A stretch of 64,000 bases of DNA from Motiliproteus sp965230185 (GTDB lineage Bacteria; Pseudomonadota; Gammaproteobacteria; Pseudomonadales; Balneatricaceae): positions 1,612,001 to 1,676,000 of the forward strand of contig OZ245995.1 in the NCBI GenBank assembly GCA_965230185.1. The letters are read 5' to 3'. Of the stretch, positions 7,519 through 15,663 are shown piece by piece; the first letter of the stretch is position 1, and every line of letters starts with the position of its first letter. The notes below the pieces were generated by a model that searched no databases, was not told where the DNA came from, and worked only from the letters and a program-made list of their open reading frames with translations. The translations under genes and the position numbers were made by a program.

Positions 7519-9078
7519 ATGACTGAAATGGTCGAAGAGAGAAGTGATGCGGAGATCAGCGACAGCCCAGGCGTCCTGAAAAACGTGGACTGGCCGGTTT
7601 TCGCCGTCAGCGGCGGCTTTATTGGCTTGTTTCTTATAATGGCGCTGATCGATATCGATGCGCTTTCCGGTATGGTCAACAGCTCGTTTGCCTGGTCGAC
7701 CAAACTGTTTGGTGGTTACTGGCAGCTTCTGCTGCTGGCGACATTCTTTATTGGACTGGGTCTGGCTTTTACCCGCACGGGTGGGGTCCGACTGGGCAAT
7801 ATCGAGGCGGCCGAGATCCGTACCTTTAAATGGATCGCCATTATTATGTGTACGCTGCTGGCGGGTGGCGGCGTGTTCTGGGCGGCAGCCGAGCCGATGG
7901 CCCATTTCACCTCTCCGCCACCGCTGTTCGGGGTTGAAGCTAAAACCGCAGAAGCGGCCTATCCGGCCCTGGCACAGAGCTATATGCACTGGGGATTCCT
8001 GGCCTGGGCCATTCAGTGCAGTCTGACCTCCATCGTGCTGATGTACCTCCACTACAACAAAGGGTTACCGCTGAAACCCCGGACTCTGCTCTATCCGCTG
8101 TTCGGCGAAAAGATCTATAAGAGCTGGATTGGTTCATTTGCCGATGCCGCCTGCGTCATTGCCGTGGTGGCCGGTACGGTCGGACCGATCGGTTTTCTCG
8201 GTCTGCAGGTCAGCTATGGACTGAATGAACTGTTTGGTTTTGTTAACAATTACGGCCTTCAGCTCAGCATCATTCTCGGCCTGATCGTGCTTTACACTAT
8301 TTCGGCGATCAGCGGTGTAACCCGTGGTATACAGCTGCTCAGTACCATTAACGTCTGTCTGGCGCTGGGGCTGATGGCCTTTATCCTGGTGATGGGGCCG
8401 ACCGCCTTTATCACCGACGCCTTTGTTCACTCTTTCGGGCTCTATCTGGATGAGTTCATTCCCATGGCGACCTTCCGTGCCAGCCCGGGCTGGCTGGACT
8501 GGTGGACCGTGTTTTTCTGGGGCTGGTTCCTGGGTTACGGACCGCTGATGGCGATGTTTATCTGCCGCATCTCCCGCGGTCGTACCATCCGTGAAATCGT
8601 AACCGTGGTATCGCTGCTGGCGCCGGTCGTTACTGCTTTCTGGTTCACTATCATCGGCGGTAGCGGTATCGCCTTTGAGATCGCGCAGCCGGGCGTAATC
8701 TCGGAGCCCTTTACCGGCTTTAATCTGCCGGCCGCTATGTTCGCCATTACTCAGGAGCTGCCGATGGGATTCTTTATCTCGGTGCTGTTCCTGATTCTGA
8801 CCACGATTTTTGTGGCAACCACCGGTGATTCCATGACCTATACCGTTTCCATGGTCATGACCGGTACCGACCACCCGCCGGCGTTCCTGCGGATCTTCTG
8901 GGGGATCTCCATGGGTCTGGTTGCGGCGATTCTGATCTCGCTGGGATCGGGCGGGGTTTCGGCGCTGCAGTCCTTCATTGTGGTGACGGCGGTACCTGTC
9001 TCGCTGGTGCTGCTGCCCTCGCTGTGGAACGGACCACAGATCGCCCGGCAGCTGGCCAGAGAGCAGGGGCTTATCTGA
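7519..9078 (+). CDS. BCCT-family transporter (betaine/choline/carnitine type)
   Basis: 519 residues with about 12 membrane segments. It contains the BCCT signature tryptophan-rich region (GWLDWWTVFFWGWFLGYGPLMA near residues 325-345) and the preceding conserved MCTLLAGGGVFWAAAEPMAHF. BCCT proteins import quaternary ammonium compounds, driven by Na+ or H+. A CTGGAG ribosome site precedes the ATG. A close paralogue is at 35768-37354; the two share long identical blocks. The gene stands alone between the divergent flavoprotein operon and a terminator at 9133. The substrate is not predictable from these motifs. Confidence 0.92.
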   Translation: MTEMVEERSDAEISDSPGVLKNVDWPVFAVSGGFIGLFLIMALIDIDALSGMVNSSFAWSTKLFGGYWQLLLLATFFIGLGLAFTRTGGVRLGNIEAAEIRTFKWIAIIMCTLLAGGGVFWAAAEPMAHFTSPPPLFGVEAKTAEAAYPALAQSYMHWGFLAWAIQCSLTSIVLMYLHYNKGLPLKPRTLLYPLFGEKIYKSWIGSFADAACVIAVVAGTVGPIGFLGLQVSYGLNELFGFVNNYGLQLSIILGLIVLYTISAISGVTRGIQLLSTINVCLALGLMAFILVMGPTAFITDAFVHSFGLYLDEFIPMATFRASPGWLDWWTVFFWGWFLGYGPLMAMFICRISRGRTIREIVTVVSLLAPVVTAFWFTIIGGSGIAFEIAQPGVISEPFTGFNLPAAMFAITQELPMGFFISVLFLILTTIFVATTGDSMTYTVSMVMTGTDHPPAFLRIFWGISMGLVAAILISLGSGGVSALQSFIVVTAVPVSLVLLPSLWNGPQIARQLAREQGLI

Positions 9079-9132
9079 GGTACTGAACAGCTCGTTCTGA
9101 CCCAATCGCGAAAGCGGTCTGCTTTCGCCTCC

Positions 9133-9167
9133 AAAACCCCGCGCCCAGGTGTCGGGGTTTTTTTTTT
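9133..9167 (+). terminator. Rho-independent terminator after BCCT gene
   Basis: AAAACCCCG (9133-9141) pairs with CGGGGTTTT (9153-9161), followed by an unbroken T run to 9167. It separates the BCCT gene from the thioesterase. Confidence 0.85.
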
Positions 9168-9190
9168 CGCAGAAACCAGTGGGGATTCCG

Positions 9191-9598
9191 ATGTCCGCAA
9201 GCAATTTTGTCGATGACCTGGGCATTTATCCCCATGGCTTTATCGACGGTGATTATGTAATTGAGCTTGAAATCAGTCCCCGGCATCTCAATGTCGGGGG
9301 AATCGTTCACGGGGGCGTGATCTGCAGCCTGCTGGATACCGCCCTTGCCCGGTCGTACTTTCATGCCCTGCCGGGAAAGCAGCTGTCGGCCGCCACCCTG
9401 GAGATGAAGGTGAACTTCCTCAGTTCTGCCAGAGAGGGGGTGTTGAAAGCGTGCGGCCGGGTGGTGAACAGGACAAAACGGACCGCTTATGTGGAGGGGC
9501 ACGTTGAGAACGGCCAGGGCAGGATTCTGGCCAGAGGGTCGGCAACGATGATGCTGTTTGAAGAAAGACGGGTACGCCAGGCGGTGCCGGGTCGCTGA
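9191..9598 (+). CDS. PaaI-type hotdog thioesterase
   Basis: 135 residues with the hotdog-fold acyl-CoA thioesterase pattern: RHLNVGGIVHGGVICSLLDTA near residues 35-56, where N, HGG and D are the typical PaaI/YbgC-type active-site positions, then AATLEMKVNFLSSA. Such enzymes hydrolyse acyl- or phenylacetyl-CoA thioesters in the cytosol. The ATG at 9191 follows GTGGGGA; an upstream in-frame ATG at 9149 lies inside the terminator sequence and is rejected. It converges on the LysR gene at 9632. Substrate unknown. Confidence 0.85.
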   Translation: MSASNFVDDLGIYPHGFIDGDYVIELEISPRHLNVGGIVHGGVICSLLDTALARSYFHALPGKQLSAATLEMKVNFLSSAREGVLKACGRVVNRTKRTAYVEGHVENGQGRILARGSATMMLFEERRVRQAVPGR

Positions 9599-9631
9599 GT
9601 CCCTCTGAACGGGTGGCTCTGACACCACTCC

Positions 9632-10546
9632 TCAGGGGGAGGGCAGGGCTATTTCCTGCAGCAGCCATTCCCGGAATCTTGCCACCGGTGCATAGCTGAG
9701 TTTTTCATGGGGGATGACCAGGTAATAACCGTAGTTGCTTTTCAGCGGTTGTTCAAAGATCAGCACCAGCTCACCTCTTTCCAGTTCGCTCTGCACCAGA
9801 AACCTCGGCACCAGCACGGCTCCCATACCGGCAACGGCCGCCTGGGCGGCGGTCAGAAACTGCTCAAAAAACATGCCTTCATGGCCCCTGGTCGCGAGCG
9901 CATGCTCTGTGAACCAGGCGTCCCAGGCATCCGGACGGCTGGAAATATGAAGCAGTGGAATGGAGGCCAGATCGCCGGGTCTGTTGAGGCCGTTTTCCTC
10001 TGAAAAACCAGGCGAGCAGACGGGCACCACTTCTTCCCCCATCAGGTAGATGCTTTCGGTTTCCGGCCAGTCCGGAGGGCCGTAGTGGATCGCCGCATGC
10101 TGGTCCTCACGCCGGAAGTCGAAGGGCGAAAGTTTGGTGGCGAAGTTGATGGTGATATCCGGGTTCTCCGCCAGAAAAGCGGGCAGGCGGGGCATCAGCC
10201 AGCGGGTACCGAAAGTAGGGAGTACCGCCAGATTCAGCACTCCGCCGCGGGGGCCGGTCATCGCAGTCAGTGAAGCGGTTCGGATCATTTCCAGCGCGGT
10301 TCTGATTTCACTGGCATAGCTCTTTCCCGTCTCCGTCAGAGTGATCGCCTGATGCAGACGTTCAAACAACGTCACGTCCAGCTGATCTTCAAGTGCGCAT
10401 ATCTGTTTACTGACGGCTCCCTGAGTCAGATTGAGTTCGCGGGCTGCCAGCGTGAAGCTGCCGGTTCTGGATGCCGCATCAAATGCTGCCAGCATACTGA
10501 TGCTGGGTAGCAGACGACGTTGATTAACCGTCTGTGGCTTAGTCAT
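9632..10546 (-). CDS. LysR-family regulator (GcvA-like)
   Basis: 304 residues. The N-terminal helix-turn-helix covers about residues 14-75 (MLAAFDAASRTGSFTLAARE then AVSKQICALEDQLDVTLFER), followed by the effector domain with the TLAVLPTFGTRWLMPRLPAF pattern typical of the GcvA-like LysR subgroup. It is divergent from the aminomutase gene at 11094, separated by about 550 bp, so it is the best candidate regulator of the 11-18 kb catabolic cluster. That link is inference. Confidence 0.88.
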   Translation of the reverse strand: MTKPQTVNQRRLLPSISMLAAFDAASRTGSFTLAARELNLTQGAVSKQICALEDQLDVTLFERLHQAITLTETGKSYASEIRTALEMIRTASLTAMTGPRGGVLNLAVLPTFGTRWLMPRLPAFLAENPDITINFATKLSPFDFRREDQHAAIHYGPPDWPETESIYLMGEEVVPVCSPGFSEENGLNRPGDLASIPLLHISSRPDAWDAWFTEHALATRGHEGMFFEQFLTAAQAAVAGMGAVLVPRFLVQSELERGELVLIFEQPLKSNYGYYLVIPHEKLSYAPVARFREWLLQEIALPSP

Positions 10547-11093
10547 CTGTTCTCTCCAGGTGCTAATGACTTTCTTATTATCTGAGTGAATCTGTCTGAG
10601 AATGATTAAAAATGCTTATAGGTCCATTTCTTGACCTTATTAAAAACAGTGGTTGCTGTCTGATTTTGTTATTTCGCCACTCTTTCTGCAAATAATGCTC
10701 CTCCGGATATTTCGTTTCGGCTGCTGATAAAAGTTGTTATTTTGGTTTTTATTTCTTTTTGTTCAATGGTTTAGGTGATTTATAGGTGCTGGTTATAAGT
10801 TGCTTAAATCGTTTAATTGGAAGGGCGGCTAAGAGCCAGTTAATACTGGTGATGCTCATTACCAAACCTCATGTGAGCTGTGAATCATTATCCATTGTTC
10901 GGCTGAAGAGTTTGAATGACTATGAAAGGAACAGGTTTTCGGCCATTAACAAAGTTCGATTTGGCTGGAGTGTTAATTTCAGGCGGGTTTGTAATGCTGT
11001 CGGTTTTATTACTACTGCTCAGGTATGCAAATCACCAGCATTTTTAATAACGAACCTATTACATAAATTAAGATCAGAAACAGAGATAGTATT
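10547..11093. other. AT-rich divergent regulatory region
   Basis: About 550 bp between the LysR gene and the aminomutase gene. It is clearly more AT-rich than its neighbours and should hold the promoters of both. A plus-strand frame at 10786-11256 overlaps the aminomutase start in another frame and has no family resemblance, so it is not called. No riboswitch-like structure was recognised. Confidence 0.45.
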
Positions 11094-12692
11094 ATGGCCA
11101 GTATTGATACAGCCTCAGTTATTCCCAGCAAGCCCCATACCGTTCCTTTTACCGTCGTGCCCTCGGATGTCCGGAGCATGGTGGCGCGCTATCAGTATTC
11201 TGACGAAGTCAGATCGATTATCGAGAAAGAGAACCTGCTGCCCACCGGACTGCTGAGCCGTTTACAGGCGGCCTATCCGCAACATTCAGGGCTGCTGGAA
11301 ACCCGCAGGTTTCTGTTCACCGAGCGTGAAAACTACACCGGCCTGAAAGGGTTTCGTGAAGTAAACGAGATCCTTCGGAAAAACGGTATCGATATTGGCC
11401 ACACAGCCGAGCGGGAACTGTTTGTTGAGGTGTACCGCTTTCTGGCGACCCGTCATTCGCTGAACAGCATTGACTGGGATAACTTCGAAGACGATTCGGT
11501 ATTCCAGCTGGTGATGCCGCAACCCGGCATGATCAACGAGGCCGTTACCCGGGCCTATGAAGAAGCGGACAGCGAGGAGGAGCGCACCCGGATAGCGGTG
11601 GCCTACCAGGAAGAGACCAATCCTCACGATGGTAATCAGCAGCTCAACAAGCCCTGGTTCGAGAACGACGAGGGCGAGGTGGAATTCCTCGACGGCAGTC
11701 AGCACAAGTACCCGCAGTGCCAGCTGGTATTCGACCGTACCACTCAGAACTGTTTCTCATTCTGTACTTACTGTTTCCGGCACGCCCAGGTGCGCGGCGA
11801 CGAGGATATGTTTATCCAGAAGGATATTCAGCAGATCCACGACTACCTGCGGGTGCACCCGGAAGTGACCGACCTGCTGATTACCGGGGGTGACGGAGGC
11901 TATATGCCGGTTAACCGGCTGGAGCAGTACGTCCGGCCGATTATCGAGGATCCGGCGCTGCTGCATGTGAAGAACGTGCGACTGGCGACCCGCTCGCTGA
12001 CCTTCCAGCCGGAGATGATCCTCAGTCATAAGTACGACAGGATGCTGGAGCTGTTCGATACCCTGCGGGACAACGGCGTTCAGCTGGCCTGGATGGCACA
12101 CTTCTCAACCCCTCGTGAGCTGCTGAATCCCAGCACCATCGCGGCGATTCGCCGTCTGCAGAATCATGGCGTCAATATTCGCAGTCAGAGCCCGATGATG
12201 AATCACATCAGCCTGTTTACCGACGAAGCGGGTAAGGTGGATGTGGAGCGTTCCGCTCAGAACTGGATCGATCTGGCCGAGATCCTGGGGATGCTGTGCA
12301 TCGGTTTCCATTCCATGTATGCGGCCCGCCCGACCGGCGAGCACCATTACTTCACCGCACCGCTGGCGGACTATCAGCGCATCTTTAACCGCATCTATCG
12401 TTCACTGTCGTCGATCAACCGGCCATCCCGTCACCTGTCGATGACGATCTCTGCCGGCAAGCTGGCGATCATGGGTTACTCCGTCATCAACGGTGAAAAG
12501 TGCTTTGCGCTGCAATTTACCGAAGCTCGCAACATGGAGTGGATGGACCGGGTGTTTATGGCGCGCTGGGACGAGCAGCAGAACAAGATCAACCTGCTGC
12601 AACCCTTCGAAGGCGAGAAGCACTTCTTCGAGGATGAGCTGAAAGAGATCGAAGAGAGCCTGGCCGAAGCCCTGCGCAAGCGACTGGCGTAG
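11094..12692 (+). CDS. KamA-type radical-SAM amino acid 2,3-aminomutase
   Basis: 532 residues, longer than the ~420 of lysine 2,3-aminomutase because of an N-terminal extension. The radical-SAM cluster motif CFSFCTYC (Cys 220, 224, 227) is followed by LLITGGDGGY, the SAM-binding GGD(P) region. SAGK near residue 456 matches the position of the PLP-binding lysine (GGGGK in KamA). The two aspartates that hold the lysine side-chain amine in KamA are absent: the first falls in AARPTGEHHY (Arg 412) and the second aligns to a serine in SMTISAGK. An acidic substrate such as glutamate or 2-aminoadipate fits better than lysine. It heads the cluster with a class III aminotransferase, CoA-transferase and thiolase. 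Confidence 0.88.
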   Translation: MASIDTASVIPSKPHTVPFTVVPSDVRSMVARYQYSDEVRSIIEKENLLPTGLLSRLQAAYPQHSGLLETRRFLFTERENYTGLKGFREVNEILRKNGIDIGHTAERELFVEVYRFLATRHSLNSIDWDNFEDDSVFQLVMPQPGMINEAVTRAYEEADSEEERTRIAVAYQEETNPHDGNQQLNKPWFENDEGEVEFLDGSQHKYPQCQLVFDRTTQNCFSFCTYCFRHAQVRGDEDMFIQKDIQQIHDYLRVHPEVTDLLITGGDGGYMPVNRLEQYVRPIIEDPALLHVKNVRLATRSLTFQPEMILSHKYDRMLELFDTLRDNGVQLAWMAHFSTPRELLNPSTIAAIRRLQNHGVNIRSQSPMMNHISLFTDEAGKVDVERSAQNWIDLAEILGMLCIGFHSMYAARPTGEHHYFTAPLADYQRIFNRIYRSLSSINRPSRHLSMTISAGKLAIMGYSVINGEKCFALQFTEARNMEWMDRVFMARWDEQQNKINLLQPFEGEKHFFEDELKEIEESLAEALRKRLA

Positions 12693-12741
12693 TGATCAGC
12701 GCGAAGACTGCGGTTGTATCCGCCGCCGTCTTCGTGAATAG

Positions 12742-12820
12742 GGAACCTGCGAACAAGTCCCTTGCGCCTCTGGCCGTTCCAGAGTCCGCAGAGAACACAC
12801 TGGACTTATTCGCAGGTTCC
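12742..12820. mobile_element. 79-bp internally deleted MITE copy
   Basis: The two ends match the 263-bp element (left GGAACCTGCGAACAAGTCC, right the complement of GGAACCTGCGAATAAGTCC) but the centre is missing. It is bounded by a perfect 4-bp duplication, ATAG at 12738-12741 and 12821-12824. It lies between the aminomutase and CoA-transferase genes and breaks no reading frame. Confidence 0.85.
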
Positions 12821-12851
12821 ATAGCAGAACCCGCAGCAAAAGGTAACGACA

Positions 12852-13562
12852 ATGATTGATAAGCAGGTTAGCTCACCAGCCGCCGCGGTCGCCGATATTT
12901 TTGACGGTGCGACGGTGATGGTCGGGGGCTTCGGCGAGGCCGGCAGTCCCATTGAACTGATTCATGCGCTGATCGACAGGGGGGTAAAGAACCTTACTGT
13001 GGTCAATAACAACACCGGTAGCGGTCACGTGGGCCTGGCGGCGCTGATTGAAAACAAACAGGTCGGCAAGATGATCTGCTCCTTTCCTCGTACAGCCAAT
13101 TCCACCGTGTTTCCGGATCTGTACCGTGCCGGTGAGATCGAGCTGGAACTGGTGCCTCAGGGAACCCTGGCCGAACGTATCCGGGCCGGTGGTGCCGGAG
13201 TACCGGCGTTTTATACCGCGACCTCAGTGGGCACGCCGCTGGCCGAAGGCAAAGAACTGCGCAAGTTCGAAGGACGGGACTATGTGCTGGAGCATGGCCT
13301 CAGGGCCGATTTCGCACTGATCAAGTGTGAGCGTGCCGACCGCTACGGCAATCTGGTCTATAACAAGACCGCCCGCAACTTCGGTCCCATCATGGCGATG
13401 GCGGCGGAAACCACCATCGTTCAGACCGGTGGGCAGGTCGAAGTGGGGGCCATCGACCCCGAAGTTATCGTCACGCCCGGAATCTTTGTCGATCGAATTG
13501 TCACCGTTGCCGAGCCGGCCCAGGAATCGAGACTGGTTGCCGCCGGGAGGAGCTACCCATGA
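12852..13562 (+). CDS. pcaI: 3-oxoacid/3-oxoadipate CoA-transferase subunit A
   Basis: 236 residues of the CoA-transferase family I alpha subunit: GATVMVGGFGEAGSPIELIHAL near residue 20 is the glycine-rich CoA-binding start, then NNNTGSGHVGLAALI and VPQGTLAERIRAGGAGVPAFYT. It resembles Pseudomonas PcaI as remembered, including NFGPIMAMAA. With the B subunit it moves CoA from succinyl-CoA to a 3-oxoacid. The gene overlaps the B subunit by ATGA. The other genes of the protocatechuate branch are absent, so the 3-oxoacid must come from another route, presumably the aminomutase/aminotransferase pair here. Confidence 0.88.
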   Translation: MIDKQVSSPAAAVADIFDGATVMVGGFGEAGSPIELIHALIDRGVKNLTVVNNNTGSGHVGLAALIENKQVGKMICSFPRTANSTVFPDLYRAGEIELELVPQGTLAERIRAGGAGVPAFYTATSVGTPLAEGKELRKFEGRDYVLEHGLRADFALIKCERADRYGNLVYNKTARNFGPIMAMAAETTIVQTGGQVEVGAIDPEVIVTPGIFVDRIVTVAEPAQESRLVAAGRSYP

Positions 13563-14245
13563 ACGCAAAGAACGATACAACCATCGGCTGGAACCGCGAG
13601 GAGATGGCAAGCCGCGCTGCGCTGGATATTCCTGATGGCGCATACGTCAATCTCGGTATTGGCATTCCGGAAAAGGTTGCCCAGTACGTTCCCGAAGGGC
13701 GGGAGGTGATCTATCACACCGAGAACGGCCTGCTGGGCATGGGGATCGCGCCGGAACCGGGCCAGCAGGATCCCGAGCTGATCAACGCCGGTAAAAAAGC
13801 GGTGACGGCCATTCCCGGAGCCTCGTTTTTCCATCATGCCGACAGCTTCGCCATGATTCGCGGCCAGCATATCGATATCTGTGTGCTGGGTGCCATGCAG
13901 GTATCCGCTTCCGGCGATCTGGCCAACTGGTCCACCGGCGCTGCCGATGCCATACCGGCGGTAGGCGGTGCGATGGATCTGGTGGCGGGGGTAAAGACCA
14001 TTTTCGTGATCACCCAGCACTGCACGAAGAGTGGTGAACCCAAGCTGGTTGAGAGCTGCAGCTACCCCCTGACGGGACAGGCGGTGGTCAGCCGGATCTA
14101 CACCGATCTGGCGGTAATCGACGTGACGCCTGAAGGATTTCGGGTGGTAGAACTGGCTCCCGGTATCAGCATGGACTATGTCCGGGACAGGACTGCCGGC
14201 GAGCTGATTGATGGCCGTGAGCTGGCCGATGTTGTCGGCGCCTGA
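13559..14245 (+). CDS. pcaJ: 3-oxoacid/3-oxoadipate CoA-transferase subunit B
   Basis: 228 residues. The active-site glutamate lies in YHTENGLLGMG (Glu 55), preceded by the VNLGIGIPEKVAQYVPEG motif of the beta subunit. The start overlaps the A subunit stop (ATGA), so the two are translationally coupled and made in equal amounts. The C-terminal half has the usual KSGEPKLVESCSYPLTG and VIDVTPEGFRVVELAPG. Exact 3-oxoacid specificity cannot be read from sequence; the following PcaF-like thiolase favours 3-oxoadipate. Confidence 0.88.
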   Translation: MNAKNDTTIGWNREEMASRAALDIPDGAYVNLGIGIPEKVAQYVPEGREVIYHTENGLLGMGIAPEPGQQDPELINAGKKAVTAIPGASFFHHADSFAMIRGQHIDICVLGAMQVSASGDLANWSTGAADAIPAVGGAMDLVAGVKTIFVITQHCTKSGEPKLVESCSYPLTGQAVVSRIYTDLAVIDVTPEGFRVVELAPGISMDYVRDRTAGELIDGRELADVVGA

Positions 14246-14291
14246 TCCGGACCCGAACAGAGACTGAATTTAACGACTGCAGGATATTACG

Positions 14292-15602
14292 ATGAATCAG
14301 CAACTCTCTCGCAGCGCACGTATTTTCGAGCGGGCACGGAATGTGCTCCCGGGCGGCGTCAGCCGTAACACGGTGCTTCGACGTCCCCACCCGCTTTACG
14401 CCGAACGGGGCGAAGGCTGCTATGTCACCGACATCGATGGTGTCAGGCGGATCGACTTTGCTAACAATATGGCGTCCCTTATTCACGGCCACGCCCACCC
14501 GGTGGTGGTGGAGGCGGTCACCGAACAACTGCAGAAGGGCAGCGCCTTTACCCTGGCCACCGAAGAGGAAGTCTGTTACGCGGAGCATATGTGCAGCCGT
14601 TCGCCGGGCTTCGACAGGATCCGCTTTGTTAACTCCGGTACCGAAGCGGTGATGAGTTGCCTCAAGGCGGCCCGCGCCTACACCGGTCGACCGAAGATCG
14701 CCAAAGTGGAGGGGGCCTATCACGGCCTCTACGACTATGCGGAAGTCAGCCAGACGGCGAAACCGGCCAACTGGGGGGATCCGGATCAACCGTCCAGTGT
14801 CCCGGTGGCCCACGGCACCCCGGCGTCGGCACTGAACGATGTGGTGATTATTCCTTTCAATGATCCGGAACGAGCCATTGCTATCCTCGATCAGCACGCC
14901 GACCAACTGGCCTGCGTGCTGGTGGATCTGCTGCCGCATCGGGTCGGACTGATCCCGGCCTCTGCCGAATTCGTGCGGGCGTTGCGCAAGTGGACCCGTG
15001 AAAACGGTGCGCTGCTGGTCTGTGATGAAGTGATCACCTTCCGCTCCACTTACGGTGGCGCCCAGGACTGGTACGACCTGCGCCCGGACCTGACTGCCAT
15101 GGGTAAGATGATCGGCGGTGGCTTCCCGGTGGGGGCCCTGGCCGGTCGCAAAGAGGTGATGGATGTTATGGATCCCTGGGCCGATAAGGTGCTGTTTCCC
15201 CATTCGGGTACCTTCTCCGCCAATCCCATCACCATGGTTGCCGGTCATGTCTCGATGGAACTGTTTACCGAAGAGGCGGTGATCCGCCTCAATGCGCTGG
15301 CGGACCGGGCGCGTGATCAGATCGCCGAAGCGATTCGAATTGCCGATGTACCGGCCTGTGTTACCGGTGGCGGCAGCATGTTCCGGGTTCATATGAAAGC
15401 CGAGCCGCCCCGGGACTACCGCTCCGGCTTTGTCGGACCGGACGAAGCACGGCTCACCGCCGCGATGCTGGATCACCTGTTCGACAACGGCATCATGATG
15501 ATCAACACCTGCTCCGGAACCCTCTCGACCGCGATGACCGAGCGGGAGATCGATACCCTGGCAGAGGTGATGTTGAGCGGATTTCGCAAAATCAGAGCGT
15601 AG
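14292..15602 (+). CDS. Class III PLP aminotransferase (glutamate-1-semialdehyde aminomutase-like)
   Basis: 436 residues, fold type I class III. VNSGTEAVM near residue 113 binds the PLP phosphate, LVCDEVITFR carries the PLP aspartate (about Asp 245), and AMGKMIGGGFPVGA the Schiff-base lysine (about Lys 272). It belongs to the GSA-aminomutase-like branch, which also contains beta-amino acid transaminases. A heme-pathway hemL role is unlikely in this setting. Between a CoA-transferase and a thiolase, a beta-transaminase that turns a 3-amino acid into the 3-oxoacid is the best fit. From memory, the Bacillus yodT-yodSR-kamA genes show the same combination. Confidence 0.85.
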   Translation: MNQQLSRSARIFERARNVLPGGVSRNTVLRRPHPLYAERGEGCYVTDIDGVRRIDFANNMASLIHGHAHPVVVEAVTEQLQKGSAFTLATEEEVCYAEHMCSRSPGFDRIRFVNSGTEAVMSCLKAARAYTGRPKIAKVEGAYHGLYDYAEVSQTAKPANWGDPDQPSSVPVAHGTPASALNDVVIIPFNDPERAIAILDQHADQLACVLVDLLPHRVGLIPASAEFVRALRKWTRENGALLVCDEVITFRSTYGGAQDWYDLRPDLTAMGKMIGGGFPVGALAGRKEVMDVMDPWADKVLFPHSGTFSANPITMVAGHVSMELFTEEAVIRLNALADRARDQIAEAIRIADVPACVTGGGSMFRVHMKAEPPRDYRSGFVGPDEARLTAAMLDHLFDNGIMMINTCSGTLSTAMTEREIDTLAEVMLSGFRKIRA

Positions 15603-15663
15603 CGGGCGGACCGGCGAGACGCCGGCCGTAGCCATCTGTTGAGCAATCGAACTGGAAACAATC

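Noticed and set aside
10786..11256. 156-codon plus-strand frame upstream of the aminomutase
   Set aside because: It overlaps the aminomutase start in another frame, lies in AT-rich DNA and resembles no protein family.
14292..15602. Calling the class III enzyme HemL
   Set aside because: Context is a CoA-ester catabolic cluster and the enzyme belongs to the broad GSA-like branch; no heme genes are nearby.
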